Shown here: piece by piece, positions 1-11,248 of the stretch
How the letters are laid out: each line of letters opens with the position of its first letter
Position numbering within the stretch: position 1 is the stretch's first letter
DNA from: Schoenoplectus triqueter
Lineage: Eukaryota; Streptophyta; Magnoliopsida; Poales; Cyperaceae
Assembly (NCBI GenBank): GCA_964058805.1
Contig: CAXKVV010001379.1
Coordinates: forward strand, 1 to 28,583
DNA: 28,583 nucleotides
Direction of reading: 5' to 3'
Notes under the pieces: model-generated
Told to the model about the DNA's origin: nothing
What the model saw: the letters and a program-made list of their open reading frames with translations, nothing else
Database searches by the model: none
Position numbers and translations under genes: made by a program

Positions 1-1330
1 TATCACCACTTCTCTTTATGCTTGTAACTGATATTTTGCAGAGTTTGTTATCTAATGACTTAAATTCCATGTCAGAAATTCAAAATGTCCATACAAAATG
101 CTACAATTTGCGGACGATACGTTGATTATAATGGATGCACACCCTAAAACTATGCGATATAAAATGCAAATATTAAAGTCATATACTCAAATGACAGGGT
201 TGCAAATAAATTTGCAAACGAGTGAGTTTATGCCAATAACAGTACCACATAATCTACATAGCACAATTGCAAGGATATTGGAATGTCCTGAAGGAAATTT
301 TTCATTCAAATACTTAGAGTTATCAATGTCTCTTAAAAGATTAGACAAAGAAGATTTCATAGCTTTATTCAATAAAATACAGGAAAGACTATCCAAAACA
401 AACACTTATCACTGGTGGATAGAAAAATCCTTATCAACTCGATCGTCAACGCACTTCATTTCATGCAAGTTTTTTTTTTATTATGAAAATGGGTTCTCAC
501 TTCTCAGACACTTAGAAAGATTGAAATGAGCATTCTTTTGGAAGAGAAAGAAAAAGTGTTTAGGGGGGCATTGCTTAGTTAGTTGGCCAAAGCCAAAAGT
601 TCGCTTACTCAAAAAACATGGTGGCTTAGAGATTAGAGATTTAAAAACTCAAAATATCTCACTATTTTTTAAAATGGTTATGACAACTAAGGCTGTGCTC
701 CCGAGATCGACGAGAAAGAGAATGGAATGAAAGGAGAAACGATGGAAGTGGGGTGAGTTTAAGCTTTGTACACCCCAAATCAGAGGTGACTAATTTTGAG
801 AAAATTGAATAGCGTGAGTTTCCCCGTTCACCTCTCATCACCCTCTCTCACCTTCCGAAAATCAACTCGGGAACAGCTAAAATTTTCGTTTTTGCTTTCC
901 ATTCCTTCTTTTCACCTTCGCTCTCCCTCTCTGGAGCACAGCGTAAGGGAAAAACCTAACTCACCTTAGACAACAACAATAAATCTAATATATGATGACT
1001 CACTTGACGGGGAAACAAATACATCCTTCTTTCTCAAGGAATTATAAAGTTTGAACCCTATATTTCAGGTCTAAACAAAAGTGATCAACAATGTGCTAGT
1101 ATGGCGCTGGGAGTAGTAACTAGCACAACCTTGTAGTCAGCTAAGATCTTGTACAAAATCAAGATCTTCATTTGACTAGTTCAACACAATAGAATTATCA
1201 CACAACAGAATCTACAGAGATGAGGCTAGTCGCACTTGGAGATGTGTCATGTGCAAAATTAGAACTACAGAAACTACCAACCACCATCTGTTGCAATGCA
1301 CGATGGCACGTAGTATATGGGGCAGAAGCC
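1..1330 (+). mobile_element. Decayed LINE (non-LTR retrotransposon) fragment, RT to zinc-knuckle end
   Basis: Translation from about 98 shows the reverse-transcriptase catalytic block LQFADDTLII (FADD form of the YADD box). TGLQIN and a decayed FKYLGLPLS-type motif (FKYLELSMS) follow in the order usual for plant LINEs. Past a stop at 527-529 the frame continues with the typical AFFWKRKKKC and KHGGLEIRDLKTQN motifs (about 530-650). At about 1225-1325 a stretch with CVMC, NHHLLQC and ARSIW matches the zf-RVT domain found at the end of plant LINE polyproteins. Several frameshifts and stops show it is dead, and a MITE interrupts it at 691-943. The 5' part lies outside the window. I could not place a poly(A) tail or target duplication at the 3' end. 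Confidence 0.85.
691..943. mobile_element. 253-bp MITE, Tourist/PIF-Harbinger-like, inside the LINE
   Basis: The ends are inverted copies: GGCTGTGCTCC at 691 and GGAGCACAGCG ending at 943, with purine-rich then pyrimidine-rich subterminal DNA on the two sides. TAA flanks both ends (688-690 and 944-946), matching the 3-bp TWA target duplication of PIF/Harbinger MITEs. It sits directly after a LINE motif block, so it inserted into the LINE and is younger. It has no coding capacity. Superfamily assignment rests on the TSD length and TIR style only. Confidence 0.7.
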
Positions 1331-1593
1331 TGCCACCAGTTCAAGTCTCCCCTTATAAATTCTGAATTGAGACCCGAATGAAACTAATTAACATCGTAGG
1401 CGATAAGACATAACTGAGACTGTTCATACATAACGATATATTGAAACATGTGGAAAGAGAGAAACGGAAGGATATTCCAATTGAAAGAATTGTCAATTCA
1501 TGAGTTACAACACATCATACAGGGTGACATCTCAAGATTATGGGATAACATGCAGTTCATACAGAAGGTGTAAGGCATAGGCTGCCATCCTCA

Positions 1594-1900
1594 GTGGCGG
1601 AGCCACTCTCACAAATATGATGTCAATTGACACCACTGAAATTTATAAATTTATTATATAATTTATAAAAATATGATATATTTATAATAATATTTATCAT
1701 TTTAATATTAATTTAAACCCACTAAAATTTATTTTAGTTTTCTACCATTTACCCCACTAACTTTTTGAACTCATAAAAAATAATTTTTTAATATAAATTT
1801 TACCTACTTCAAATTTTAAATTATTATTAATATCATAAAATATAAATAATTTATTTAAATAATATTAATTAACACCACTGATATAAAATTCTACACCATC
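1594..1900. repeat. AT-rich transposon-derived repeat fragment
   Basis: The stretch opens with CAGTGGCGGAGCCACT and continues with AT-rich DNA carrying ACACCACTGA at about 1631 and again at about 1873. The 'agtggcggagcca' start is familiar from noncoding ends of plant transposons. A related, opposite-orientation remnant (ctgactccaccctgg) lies near 18,275-18,293. Boundaries and class are uncertain. Confidence 0.35.
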
Positions 1901-3180
1901 CCCTATGCTCACTATTTATTTTTATTTGTTTTTATTGGGAGCATGACTTCCGTCGTATATAATTCAACTGCTTTGAGTTGAGGTGACATTCAATCTGAAA
2001 AACTCATTAGATTTGTTTAGGTTCGAATCTAATTCGATTTAATCCGAAAACTTAAATGATTTATAATTTAATTAAAATTAATCTAAAATTAAATACACAG
2101 TATATAAATATGAGCCAATCTGATCCGATTTGACTCGATCTAATTCCTCCTGTAAAAAAATCAACATAAATCCGACCCGATTATCACGTGAGTTCTTTGC
2201 GTTTAGACAATTATAGAGGCCCAAAATGCACATTAGAACAAATTATTTTGAATTTCTTCCTTCGCTGCTGCGTCATGTTTGTGGCTGACCATACAGTGGG
2301 TCGTTTAAGCCTAATGGATGATCCACGACTCCACGTTACAGATTGAGAACTCTACCAAATTCTTTATTTTCTTTGATCGCTTTCTGAAAGCATCGCTGAA
2401 AGTGGTCCCCACGGTTCAATGATAGTCTGCTTTGCTTCTACGTGCATGCCCACCAATTTGTTTCAGCCTTGCAGGAAACCTTGACGTAATTGATAATTGT
2501 CGCCCAATGCTGTCCCCACGTGTCAATGACTCACATAATTTATGATACAACAATAATTTCGGCAGTTTATACCCTTCTAATATTTTCCATAAATCAACAT
2601 TTTTTATTCTCTGTCCTCAAAATTTTTCTCTCCTACAAAAAATACAACATTCTTTCATAATAGTTTAAAAAAAGTTATGTCGTTGTATTTCTGAAATTTC
2701 TTTGTTTATAAAAAAATACATCATTCTTTCATGAACGAACCAATTATCAGGTCAGCCTGGAAACATTACAATATGAGGCCAGTGTCAGTAAAAGTGAGTC
2801 AATTTTACTACGCAGCACCGTTCACATTTCACAATGAATTATTAACGCACTTGTTCAAAGTTTATTTAATGATTTTAGTGATCAAAGCTCAGTATATTTC
2901 TTTTTTTTAAATGTTGAACTGTTTAAAAAAATTTTCACCTTTTTGAATATATGAAAAAAATATAATACGACTTAAATACATAGCATTAAGAAATTAGATA
3001 CGTTGTTGTCAAACTTGTGTGGACACTTTCGTTGTAAATATTTTAAAATTCGGAACAAAACGAAAGACTTTGACCTCTGTATCGGATTTCGGGTTTGGAT
3101 TGGTTCAACAATTTATCCACGGGCCCGACAACTTACCCAAAAAAGGCCCAAAAAACCTTACAACGAACCACAATGAACTC
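1901..3180. other. Intergenic DNA upstream of the CURT1 gene, no gene seen
   Basis: There is no coding signal here. At 1980-2175 runs of 'aatccga' and 'gactcgat' type words resemble noncoding hAT-element DNA, without recognisable ends. A 21-bp word (aaaaatacaacattctttcat, 2637-2657) recurs with one change about 74 bp downstream (2711-2731). A CACGTG occurs near 2185. The remainder is AT-rich and featureless to me. Confidence 0.4.
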
Positions 3181-3197
3181 GGCGAGGCGGCGTGCAT

Positions 3198-3203
3198 CAC
3201 GTG
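3198..3203 (+). promoter_or_regulatory. G-box (CACGTG) in the CURT1 gene promoter
   Basis: CACGTG lies in ATCACGTGTC about 93 bp upstream of the start codon, next to two copies of CGGCGAGGC (from about 3180 and 3244). G-boxes bind bZIP/bHLH factors and are common in promoters of light-regulated chloroplast genes, which fits the product. Function here is inferred from sequence and position only. Confidence 0.45.
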
Positions 3204-3295
3204 TCAATAGCACTCCATATACAAAGCGCATATTCCACGAAATCGGCGAGGCAAAACCCAGTCCCGACTCGGCGTATACTTAGAACTGATTGGAA

Positions 3296-5494
3296 ATGGA
3301 GCTCTCCAGTCTCGAGAGGTTCTCGCTCTTCTCTCCTCCCCCTCATCGCCGTTCGCTGGCGATCTCTCCACATTCCGTCTCCTTCACCGCAAATCGAGGT
3401 ACTTGCACTTAACAGTTACTCAATTAGCTAGTTTCTGATAGCGTGTGTGGAGTAACTGATGAGTGTGTGCGTGGGTTCGGTTGTGACTTTTTGTTTTCTG
3501 TGATTGCTAAAGGGCTTAGAAGTTCTTCTAATCTCTGGCACGGATCGCTTGATCTGGATAGATTTGGACTGGTTTTGAGTCGTGTGGTGAGATCAAAAGA
3601 GGATTTAAAGGAAGATTGGGAGCTGGATGAAGAACAAGAGGAGGGTGTTTTCTGGAATGCTCTTGATCGGCTTAAGGATCTGAGGATCAAGGTTTGTTGA
3701 AAACCCGTTTTGTTTTCGTATCAGTCTAATTGAAATCCTAGAAATGTTAAGGCGAGTTAGATTTTGTTCTCCAGTTGCTTTATGGTGTCCCCAACCCCCA
3801 TATAATTACTTTTGGCTTTAAGCCTATAAATAATCTCACATGTACTGACGATGTCATGATCTGAAAATTCCCCTTCAGATATGTCAAAATTGTTTTCAGT
3901 TTGACAATGCATTGATTTTTTTTTATCATTTTTGCCTAATTCAATAATTAAGTTTTAGATTATATCTCAATTTAGTCATTGTAGACTTTATCAAGCAGCT
4001 GAATGTTTCAACCTGAGTATATCAGTATATTGAGACATCTCTATACTTAAACATCAGGTTTCCCAGTGTTTCCCTTGTGACAAATCAAATCCTTATGTTG
4101 AGTACGCAAGTCCTTGCCTCAGTATAACCATCATAGGCCAGTATAACCATCTTAGGCTACTGAAGCCTGGTACATAATAATCTTCGGAGTAGTGCATCAT
4201 TCCTGACTCTGATATAACTTATTTTCAGTTCAATAATGATTTTTTTCTCTCTCTATTCTATGTAGATGGACTCTGATATAACTTATAAAGTACTTGTTTA
4301 TGGATCTGGTGTTTTGGCAGCATTGTTGGTAACTTCAGCCATTACATCAGCAATCGATTCTATTCCTCTGGTATGTAAATCTTTTTTCTTAATTGTTCTC
4401 TCCAGGATAAAAAGTCGCCAACTACTTATGAACTTTCAATTTTCAAAATTGTAATGTAGGTTCCAAAGTTGCTGGAAGTAGTCGGACTTGGCTATACTAT
4501 CTGGTTCACTGTTCGCTATTTAATCTTCAAGGTTTTTTTTTACTGAGAATAATTAGGGCATGTTGGATGGTTCCTAGAAACCAAATTAATTAAGGCTTAT
4601 GTTCTTGTATGATTTTGAGGCTGTCCTTAAAAGTAAGTTGTTGGTTGTCATGAGCCCAGTTGAGACTTAAATATAAAGATGCGACCAGTTAGCATTAGGA
4701 AATACCAAATCTGGATATGTTTCTGTGACAGTAACAAGGTAGCAAAGTGCCATTACCAGTTTTCGGAATATCCTTACTGAGTTATTGGGCTTAGATATGA
4801 TAAACAAAGTTTTGAGTTTTAGGTTGTGTTTGTTGTTCTATAACACGTGAATTTTGAATTTTAGAAATAAATGCTGCATTTTTCTTTCATGTTTTAAAAA
4901 GTCGTAAAAAAATTAATAAGAGTGCTTATAGACTTGGACTTCATGGTTTATAGAATGGCCAGAGGTCCTACATAGATAATAAAACCAGCTAAACATATGA
5001 ACGAATGTGAGGTCTGCAACAAAACATGTGAACAAATGTGGAGTCTGACCATGCTTTGTATGTTTGAAATAATAACCAAAGTTGTCTAAGTTTTGGTGTT
5101 TTGATTGAAGTTTTTATCAATATCATAGTTTAAACTCAAAAACAGTTCAGTTGTTTTCTCATAGCAATGCTGTCAGTGATCAACAGTGTGGTCCAGTACA
5201 GCAAATACCAGCATAATGAGCTTCTTTTATTTTATATCAATGCTGTTAATGAACAACAGTGTGGTCCAGTACAACCAATACCAGTCTAACTTAATCTTCA
5301 TCTAATAATTAATATGGAGCATGTTATTACTTATTAGTACAACACATACAAATGATATCTGATCATTTCAGATCCGTGTGCTTAATTTTTTTTTCTTTTC
5401 CTCTTGTTTTTTTTTGATTCAGCAAAATAGGGATGAGCTATTTGGAAAGGTTGATGACCTCAAGAACCAAATACTTGGTGAGGAGGATGATTAG
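3296..5494 (+). CDS. CURVATURE THYLAKOID 1 (CURT1/CAAD domain) family protein, CURT1D-like
   Basis: Five exons join in frame: 3296-3398, 3513-3691, 4266-4370, 4460-4531 and 5423-5494, all with GT-AG introns, giving 176 residues. Residues 1 to about 45 are rich in Ser, Arg and Pro and look like a chloroplast transit peptide. Residues 60-90 are acidic (KEDLKEDWELDEEQEEG). Residues about 100-124 and 131-152 are two membrane helices with the family's IPLVPKLLEVVGLGYTIWF core, followed by the charged tail helix NRDELFGKVDDLKKQILG. CURT1 proteins sit at grana margins and bend thylakoid membranes. The acidic segment and tail suggest the CURT1D branch, but I cannot verify the paralogue. The fourth intron (about 890 bp) is the longest and contains small duplications. 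The 3' UTR probably ends before about 5,800. The annotated start is the first ATG giving a transit peptide. Confidence 0.88.
5163..5288 (+). repeat. Local 52-bp direct duplication in intron 4 of the CURT1 gene
   Basis: 5163-5214 and 5237-5288 are two copies about 74 bp apart sharing CAACAGTGTGGTCCAGTACA and most flanking bases. A smaller pair (catatgaacgaatgtgaggtctg / catgtgaacaaatgtggagtctg) occurs at about 4995-5045 in the same intron. Both look like ordinary local duplications. Confidence 0.7.
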
Positions 5495-5799
5495 TTATGT
5501 TAGCTGATGACTGTTGATAATCATTGCGTGTGCATTTTGAACTTCTAATGGTTCCAATGCTGAGTGATGCTGGAAGCTCATATTGAAAGTTTGCCTTTCA
5601 AGTCCTATGAGCATAGGGTTTGAGTTTAGATGTCATGTTTTCATTAAGTGACAGCACTACCAGGTCGGTTGCTTATTTTCTTTATTTTTCCCCTTCCATT
5701 TTTTAGGATATGCCTGTTGTTTCTATTTTGCACTATAATAATATGAAGCTTGCACTGAACTAAGAATGTTGTATGTACAACTTCAATTTATCATAACAT

Positions 5800-6970
5800 T
5801 CACCTGTTTGTGCATGACATCTAACACATTCTTTTGACGTGAAACCTTCTATCATAGTATCTTACGATGTTTTAGTTATTGGATTTTGCAAGCAAATTTA
5901 ATATAAGAACTTTTGTTTTATTTGGTGTGTTTAGGTCGTAAAGAACTATTGAAATGCCACTGATATTGCATAGGAATCTTAATTTAAAATGTAGATGAGA
6001 GCGGTCAAGTGCTCTATTCGGAATATTGCAAATGTTATCTCACATGTATATATATGAGATGATGTTAATTGAAGTATGTATTTTGTTTTCAACATCACTC
6101 TTATCTTGGACTTGGAACTGGATTAAACTAGAATATAATTTAAATTGTACATGTGAGACATTGACACTGTTATTTCAAAGAATACTATGAATTCAACTTC
6201 ACCCCACCCCCTGGAGGCCAGGACTCCTCACAACAGGGTATCTACAGGGTATTTCCATCTCAAATTGGACCCATGTCTGTATAGTCTAAAAGCCTCTTTG
6301 CAAGCTTGATCATTTAATGGCGATTCTATAGAAAATTTTGTCAGACTTAACATAACATCTCTCCCAGCCTTCGTCATCTATCAGTCTTTCAATAGATGAT
6401 ATCATACAATGTTTGTAGTTAATCAATTTTGAAAGAAAGCTGAAATAAAAATACTTAAGACTGCTCATTACTGATGGACCTTTGAAAGTCACCTATCAGT
6501 CTTTCAACATACCACAAGTCACTCGCGTATCAATCGACCGTAAAACCTAAATAGGGGCCCGAAACATGTACAAATATCCAAATAATGCAAGAGAAATGAA
6601 GAATCCCGTCTTTCACCCATCAATATTATTCAATCTTCGAGCCACGTTATCCATTTAACAAATACAATAAACAACACCACAAATCCTAAAAGAATGTAAT
6701 ATTTACTACTGATATCACAAATTACAGGCTGGGCGGCTATATACAAGGGAGTTTTGGCACTAAACAACGAGATAGTACAAATACAAATCATCTGAAAAAA
6801 AAATAACTTGAGGGAAATAAAATATTATGATTTAAGCTGCATAAGCAGGCATGAAATGATTATCATTGAGGACCCTAACCTGTCAAACTTAACTACGAAG
6901 CTAGTGTTGTTCACACATGCTACAATAATGGTCTTGCATTTGCAGTTCTGAATTCCCAAATGAGGTGAAA
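5800..6970. other. Convergent intergenic region between two genes
   Basis: This lies between the 3' ends of the CURT1 gene (+) and the unknown gene (-), so it should hold the end of at least one 3' UTR. I see no coding region, element end or RNA gene. The open frames here are short and have no family-like motif. Confidence 0.5.
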
Positions 6971-9303
6971 TCACAACAGCTTTGATAGCACTCGCCACGA
7001 TGTGAAGACGGCTGTTCTTGCAGCTTCAACTAACGCAGGGTTTTGGTAGATGCTGTAGGTAGTACCGAGCAAGACAAAATTAATTAGGAAGTCGGAACTT
7101 TTCTCAAAAATCACTTGCTGAAATTTCACAATTTCAGACAATACAACATCACTTGACATATGTTATTTAATTTATCAATATTATTTTATGGTAAATTTTT
7201 TAAAAGTTTTTTTTACATATATTAGGGCTCCCATCAACCCTGACATTTATCAGTTATGTTTTATACAATACTTGGCTTCCAGAAATGACTAACTGAATTA
7301 AAATATATAACTTACCCAATGGCAGTGGCACTCCAAGACGCGACATTGTAAATAACATTAGCGCCATCCCAAGCCTTGCGCAGTCTACTCTTCTTCTTCT
7401 TCTTTACTGTGAATGTCTTACTAAGAACTGGTAATTTATAAGTTATATTTTAGTGGTTATGTTAACAGAAGATACTATTGAAATTTTATGGAAAAAATAT
7501 GGAATGAAACAAACACCTTTTTGTAGTTCACTAGGAGTTAGTTCCTGAAAACATGAAATTCTCAACGATGAGAAACATGCTTACTTCCAAGAATAGAAAA
7601 TATCATATTGTCTACTTTGAAACCTCAAAGTACCAAACAACAATTGAACTATGGTCCCATAAAACACAGGAATGCTACTGTTGTCTGCTGTCGTCAAACC
7701 AAATTTCATAAAAAAAATGAATCATTTCTTTGTATATTAAGCTTCTGAAGGATAGAGTCTGATTCTTCGAATGATAATTGGTAAAACAATTTTTTGTGCC
7801 AGCCCGAATTATTGACTTAATGCTTCATTAGTACATAAATGGTACACCACTGGGCAACTTTTTCATGCGTCAACCAGCATGTGATGTACATTAATTTTTT
7901 TGTGGTCCTGCAAAATATATATGGAATTTGACCCTTCACTTCTATTGACTACATATTACATAAAAAAAAGTAAATAGATCAAAAGACCAAGGCTTAATAT
8001 CACACTCAGAATTTATAGGTACACTCTAAGCTGTTCAGAAAATCAGCAAATCTAGATGGTGAATGGACATATTATAGAAGTAATATGTGCTAGTTTGTGC
8101 TTTCAGATGTTGTGCAGTGGCAATAGTAAGCTAAATTTTTAAAGCTTAGGGACAATACACAATTACACGGCATAAACTTAAAAGTAGAAAAGTAATAGTA
8201 TCAAGTGAACAGCACCTTAGTATCCTTTAGTGATAGTAGATACGCTGCCATGAAACATGCAATTCCTTCTATTATATCCTCTTGTTTTACTACAACAAAC
8301 CCATCTTGGTCTGACTCACCATCCCCACAGATATTTTTTGCTTCCCATGCCTCCGCTTTATTGATAATGGACCATGATGCAGACTCATCTGGGAACATGA
8401 AGGATTTAAATAATTTAAACATCATGGATGTGAATAGATAGCAAAAACTTATCTCAGCTGAAGAAATTACCTGGATTAACCTGATATAAGCTGCCAATTT
8501 TTTCGAGAAAATCTGGTGATTCAACTCTGGATTTAAGGAGATCCCTTATCTGAATAGTATGATAAAATAAACCAGTCAATTACTTCCCCGTAACTAACTT
8601 GGATACAAGCTAAAAATCTACAAAGTAACCTGCAGCAGCAGACCTTCCCAATTAGGCAACAACAAATCTTTTTTCCAAAGTTTTGAAGGGTTCTTAATTT
8701 TTTTGAGAGTACCTAGTCCAAGTACAAATCACCTATCACTAAGGCGATCATTCATGTTGACCCTATAAATACTCAAACAAATTCTGCAAATCTGTAATTA
8801 CTATTTGATGTATCTGAACATCCAAATACCACAACTAGTCTTTTAGTTTGCTTTTTTTTGTAGTATCAATAACTCAGTTCTAGTTACAATTTTAATAAAA
8901 TTTGATTGAATTTATATTCACAATATCCGGGCCTTTGGCAGCACAAATTACGAAATTAAAAGAATAAAACCAACTTCAATTGAACAATTCTTACCTCATC
9001 TGTCTCGTAACCAGTATCAGTGGATGATCGATTAGACGATTCTCCTGCCCCCTCCATCTCATCTTCCTCCATCAAAGCTGACGCGTCGCCGGTGGTCGAA
9101 TCTGAGCCCAGATCGGCTCCTCCGAGCCCTTCAAGAGCTCTCAAGCACTGTTGAAGAACTTTGTGGACCGCTTTCCGGCGACTTTCCTGCGAGTCAGTCT
9201 CTACCGACGCCGCCGCCGCCGCCGCAGCGGAGGAGGACGAGAGCGATCGGTTAAACGACAGGCTTGGCCGATGCCGGGAGGAGGGGGCCGCGCTGGGGTC
9301 CAT
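6971..9303 (-). CDS. Conserved plant protein of unknown function (260 aa, six exons)
   Basis: On the minus strand the exons are 9303-8995, 8549-8471, 8388-8216, 7544-7517, 7427-7316 and 7052-6971. All have GT-AG introns and compatible phases, giving 260 residues. Residues 1-50 are Ser/Ala-rich with a seven-alanine run coded by a GCC-type repeat (9207-9229). An acidic stretch follows, then SSTDTGYETDEIRDLLKSR. The centre holds a DQDGFVVVKQEDIIEGIACF block and the helix-like FMAAYLLSLKDTK. A KKKKKSRLRK basic patch precedes a C-terminal segment (NVIYNVASWSATAIGIYQNP to SWRVLSKLL) that is moderately hydrophobic. The perfect exon joins argue for a real, intact gene. I have an impression of similar uncharacterised proteins in other plants but recognise no named domain and assign no function. 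The first intron carries a dispersed repeat. Confidence 0.82.
8576..8772 (+). repeat. Dispersed repeat copy A, inside intron 1 of the unknown gene
   Basis: About 200 bp here matches 14,136-14,373 in the same orientation. Shared blocks include TTGGATACAA, CAGCAGCAGA, CAAAGTTTTGAAGGGTT and CTAGTCCAAGTACAAATCACC. Similarity stops before the neighbouring exons, so it is probably a mobile or dispersed repeat, not a copy of the gene. Confidence 0.75.
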
Positions 9304-9732
9304 TATGAAATCCTAACCCTAGAAGGGAAAGGCTGGAGAGGTCGGAGTTCAATGATTAAAACATGATATAGAAACAGGAGGAATGAAAGAAAGAGAAGTA
9401 GAATTTAAAAAAGGTCCTGGTTTCTTTTCACTCTTCCTTTTTTGGGTTCGGCCTAGTTCCTAAATTTGATCGTGTCGTAGTATCGTAGCGTGTGAGAAAG
9501 AGGTTATTTCTGATTTGTTTTCGGATTATGTTAAGATAAGAACGTGTGAGCTTGTTTAAGTGATTAGCGTTGTATATAATCGTCTCTCTTTGATCCTGAC
9601 ATTTGAATGTCAGTCATTCTTTGCTTGAAATATATCCAAACTAAGCGATAGGTAAGTGTTGGACTCATTACATCCAAGTCAGCGCCAACTTAATTAGAGA
9701 AGTACAACAAATAAAGTGCATATTAAAAGAAT

Positions 9733-10019
9733 GGGGAAAAAAGTTCATTGATAATATATGAACTTGTCGAGTTTTTTTAACAATTATCGAAATTTATTTT
9801 TTTTTCTGAAATTTAGTATATGAAATTGAATTAACCCTACGTATATATTACATACACAAAAATGATGTTATTTTTTTTAATTATATTGTTTATCATATAT
9901 TTTAAATTTTTTATGTCACTAATTTAAACAATATTTAATAGATATAAAGTGAAACATTATAAACATTTTTTTTACGTTTCTCGAACTTGTTTGAAAAAAA
10001 TATATTATCAATGGACCCC
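9733..10019. mobile_element. Probable MITE with imperfect terminal inverted repeats
   Basis: The left end GGGGAAAAAAGTTCATTGATAATATAT is answered at the right by ATATATTATCAATGGACCCC. A second inverted pair lies further in (GAACTTGTCGAG at left, CTCGAACTTG at right). The interior is AT-rich and noncoding. I find no convincing target-site duplication, so the exact ends and superfamily are open. Confidence 0.5.
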
Positions 10020-10261
10020 ACTCTTATGAAAATTTCTGAATTTATCATAGGAAATAGATTGCAAATTGTAGCGTTTTGACGGAAAAAACTATCTTCGATT
10101 ACAAAAAAATAACGATCATATGAAATAGATTTATTATGATTTGTTGTTCTGATTAAAACTTAATAAAATAATTAATAATCAAGTCAAGTATGCTAATTGG
10201 CTAGATTGATATTAGAATTTGCAATTCACTTACTATTATGCTCAACTTATACTGCATGTAG

Positions 10262-10592
10262 CAGTTATTATTATTATTAATTATTATTAAATTAATATTA
10301 TTAAAAATAAGAGTGATAACCGTAAAATTTCAAATATACGAATGGAAACGCGCCACTGCCAGTGGCGTGTTTTGTCCAAACCCCGCGCAGCACCTCCATC
10401 TCACTTGCGTGTTTTGCATATATAAGAAGTAAACGCGCTACTGACAGTGGCGCGTTTCATAAAAATAATGAAACGCGCAGTGAACGCGCCACTGCCAGTG
10501 GCACGCTGCCATTAATATATTTGAAAATTTATGTTTCTCACTCTTATTTTTAATAATATTAATTTAATAAAACTTATTATTACTAAAAATTG
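10262..10592. mobile_element. 331-bp Mutator-type MITE with 9-bp target duplication and CGCG palindromes
   Basis: TGCATGTAG occurs exactly at 10,253-10,261 and 10,593-10,601, a perfect 9-bp target-site duplication as made by Mutator-like transposases. Between them, arms of roughly 105 bp are inverted copies: CAGTTATTATTATTATTAAT at left against CAATTTTTAGTAATAATAAG from the right, sharing ATTATTAAAAATAAGAGTGA. The interior carries three copies of a GC-rich palindrome based on CGCGCCACTGCCAGTGGCGCG (at 10,348, 10,431 and 10,483) in otherwise AT-rich DNA. There is no credible gene: the short open frame across it is only the repeat translated. It must be non-autonomous. Confidence 0.85.
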
Positions 10593-10601
10593 TGCATGTA
10601 G

Positions 10602-11248
10602 ATACCGAACAATCATGAAAATAATGAAATAAAAATTTTACATATTAGGTTATTCATTAGGTTTCATCATGAATGTAGCATATATAAATAATTAGATATT
10701 TAAAATACATTTTTCTATAAAATAATTTTGTTAGAAAAAATTTGAACATAAATATTTTTAAATTGCTAAAATATGTTGAATAATAAATATTATAATTAGC
10801 TACATAATAATTCATTGAAAAGAATATAAAGAATTGTATTGCTTTAGTTTTAAATTGTATCTTAGAGACAAATGAAGAAAGAGAAAAATGATATGAGATA
10901 TTTGATTAAAATAAATGAAGAGAGAGAAACAAATTAATGTTGAATAAATGATCAATTTAAATATCTTAAGAATTTTTTAGAATACATATTCACATATATA
11001 ATTTGTATGCTGAATCACATGTACATTTGCATATCGTATATACACTATATAGTATATATATTAAAATTTATATTTTAAAATATGAATAAAAAAAATATGA
11101 TGATGTGATATATTTAAAAAATGGAGAAAGAATGTAGAAATATTACCAATTGACCAAAACTAGAAGGGAGAGATGGTGAAGTAAAGTCAGAGAGGGCCAA
11201 CTATATTACTTTGTTACTTACAAGTCACTACTCATAGTTAGACATATT
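10602..11248. other. AT-rich intergenic DNA, nothing recognised
   Basis: This is very AT-rich with many short TA runs (for example around 11,035-11,060). I see no coding frame, inverted repeat or RNA gene. Confidence 0.5.

Noticed and set aside
3424..3690. Minus-strand open frame of 88 codons
   Set aside because: It is the antisense shadow of exon 2 of the CURT1 gene, which joins perfectly with the neighbouring exons.
8205..8441. Plus-strand open frame of 78 codons
   Set aside because: Antisense shadow of exon 3 of the unknown minus-strand gene.
10362..10553. 63-codon frame with RATDSG/RATASG repeats
   Set aside because: It is the palindromic MITE sequence in translation, and nothing suggests a protein.
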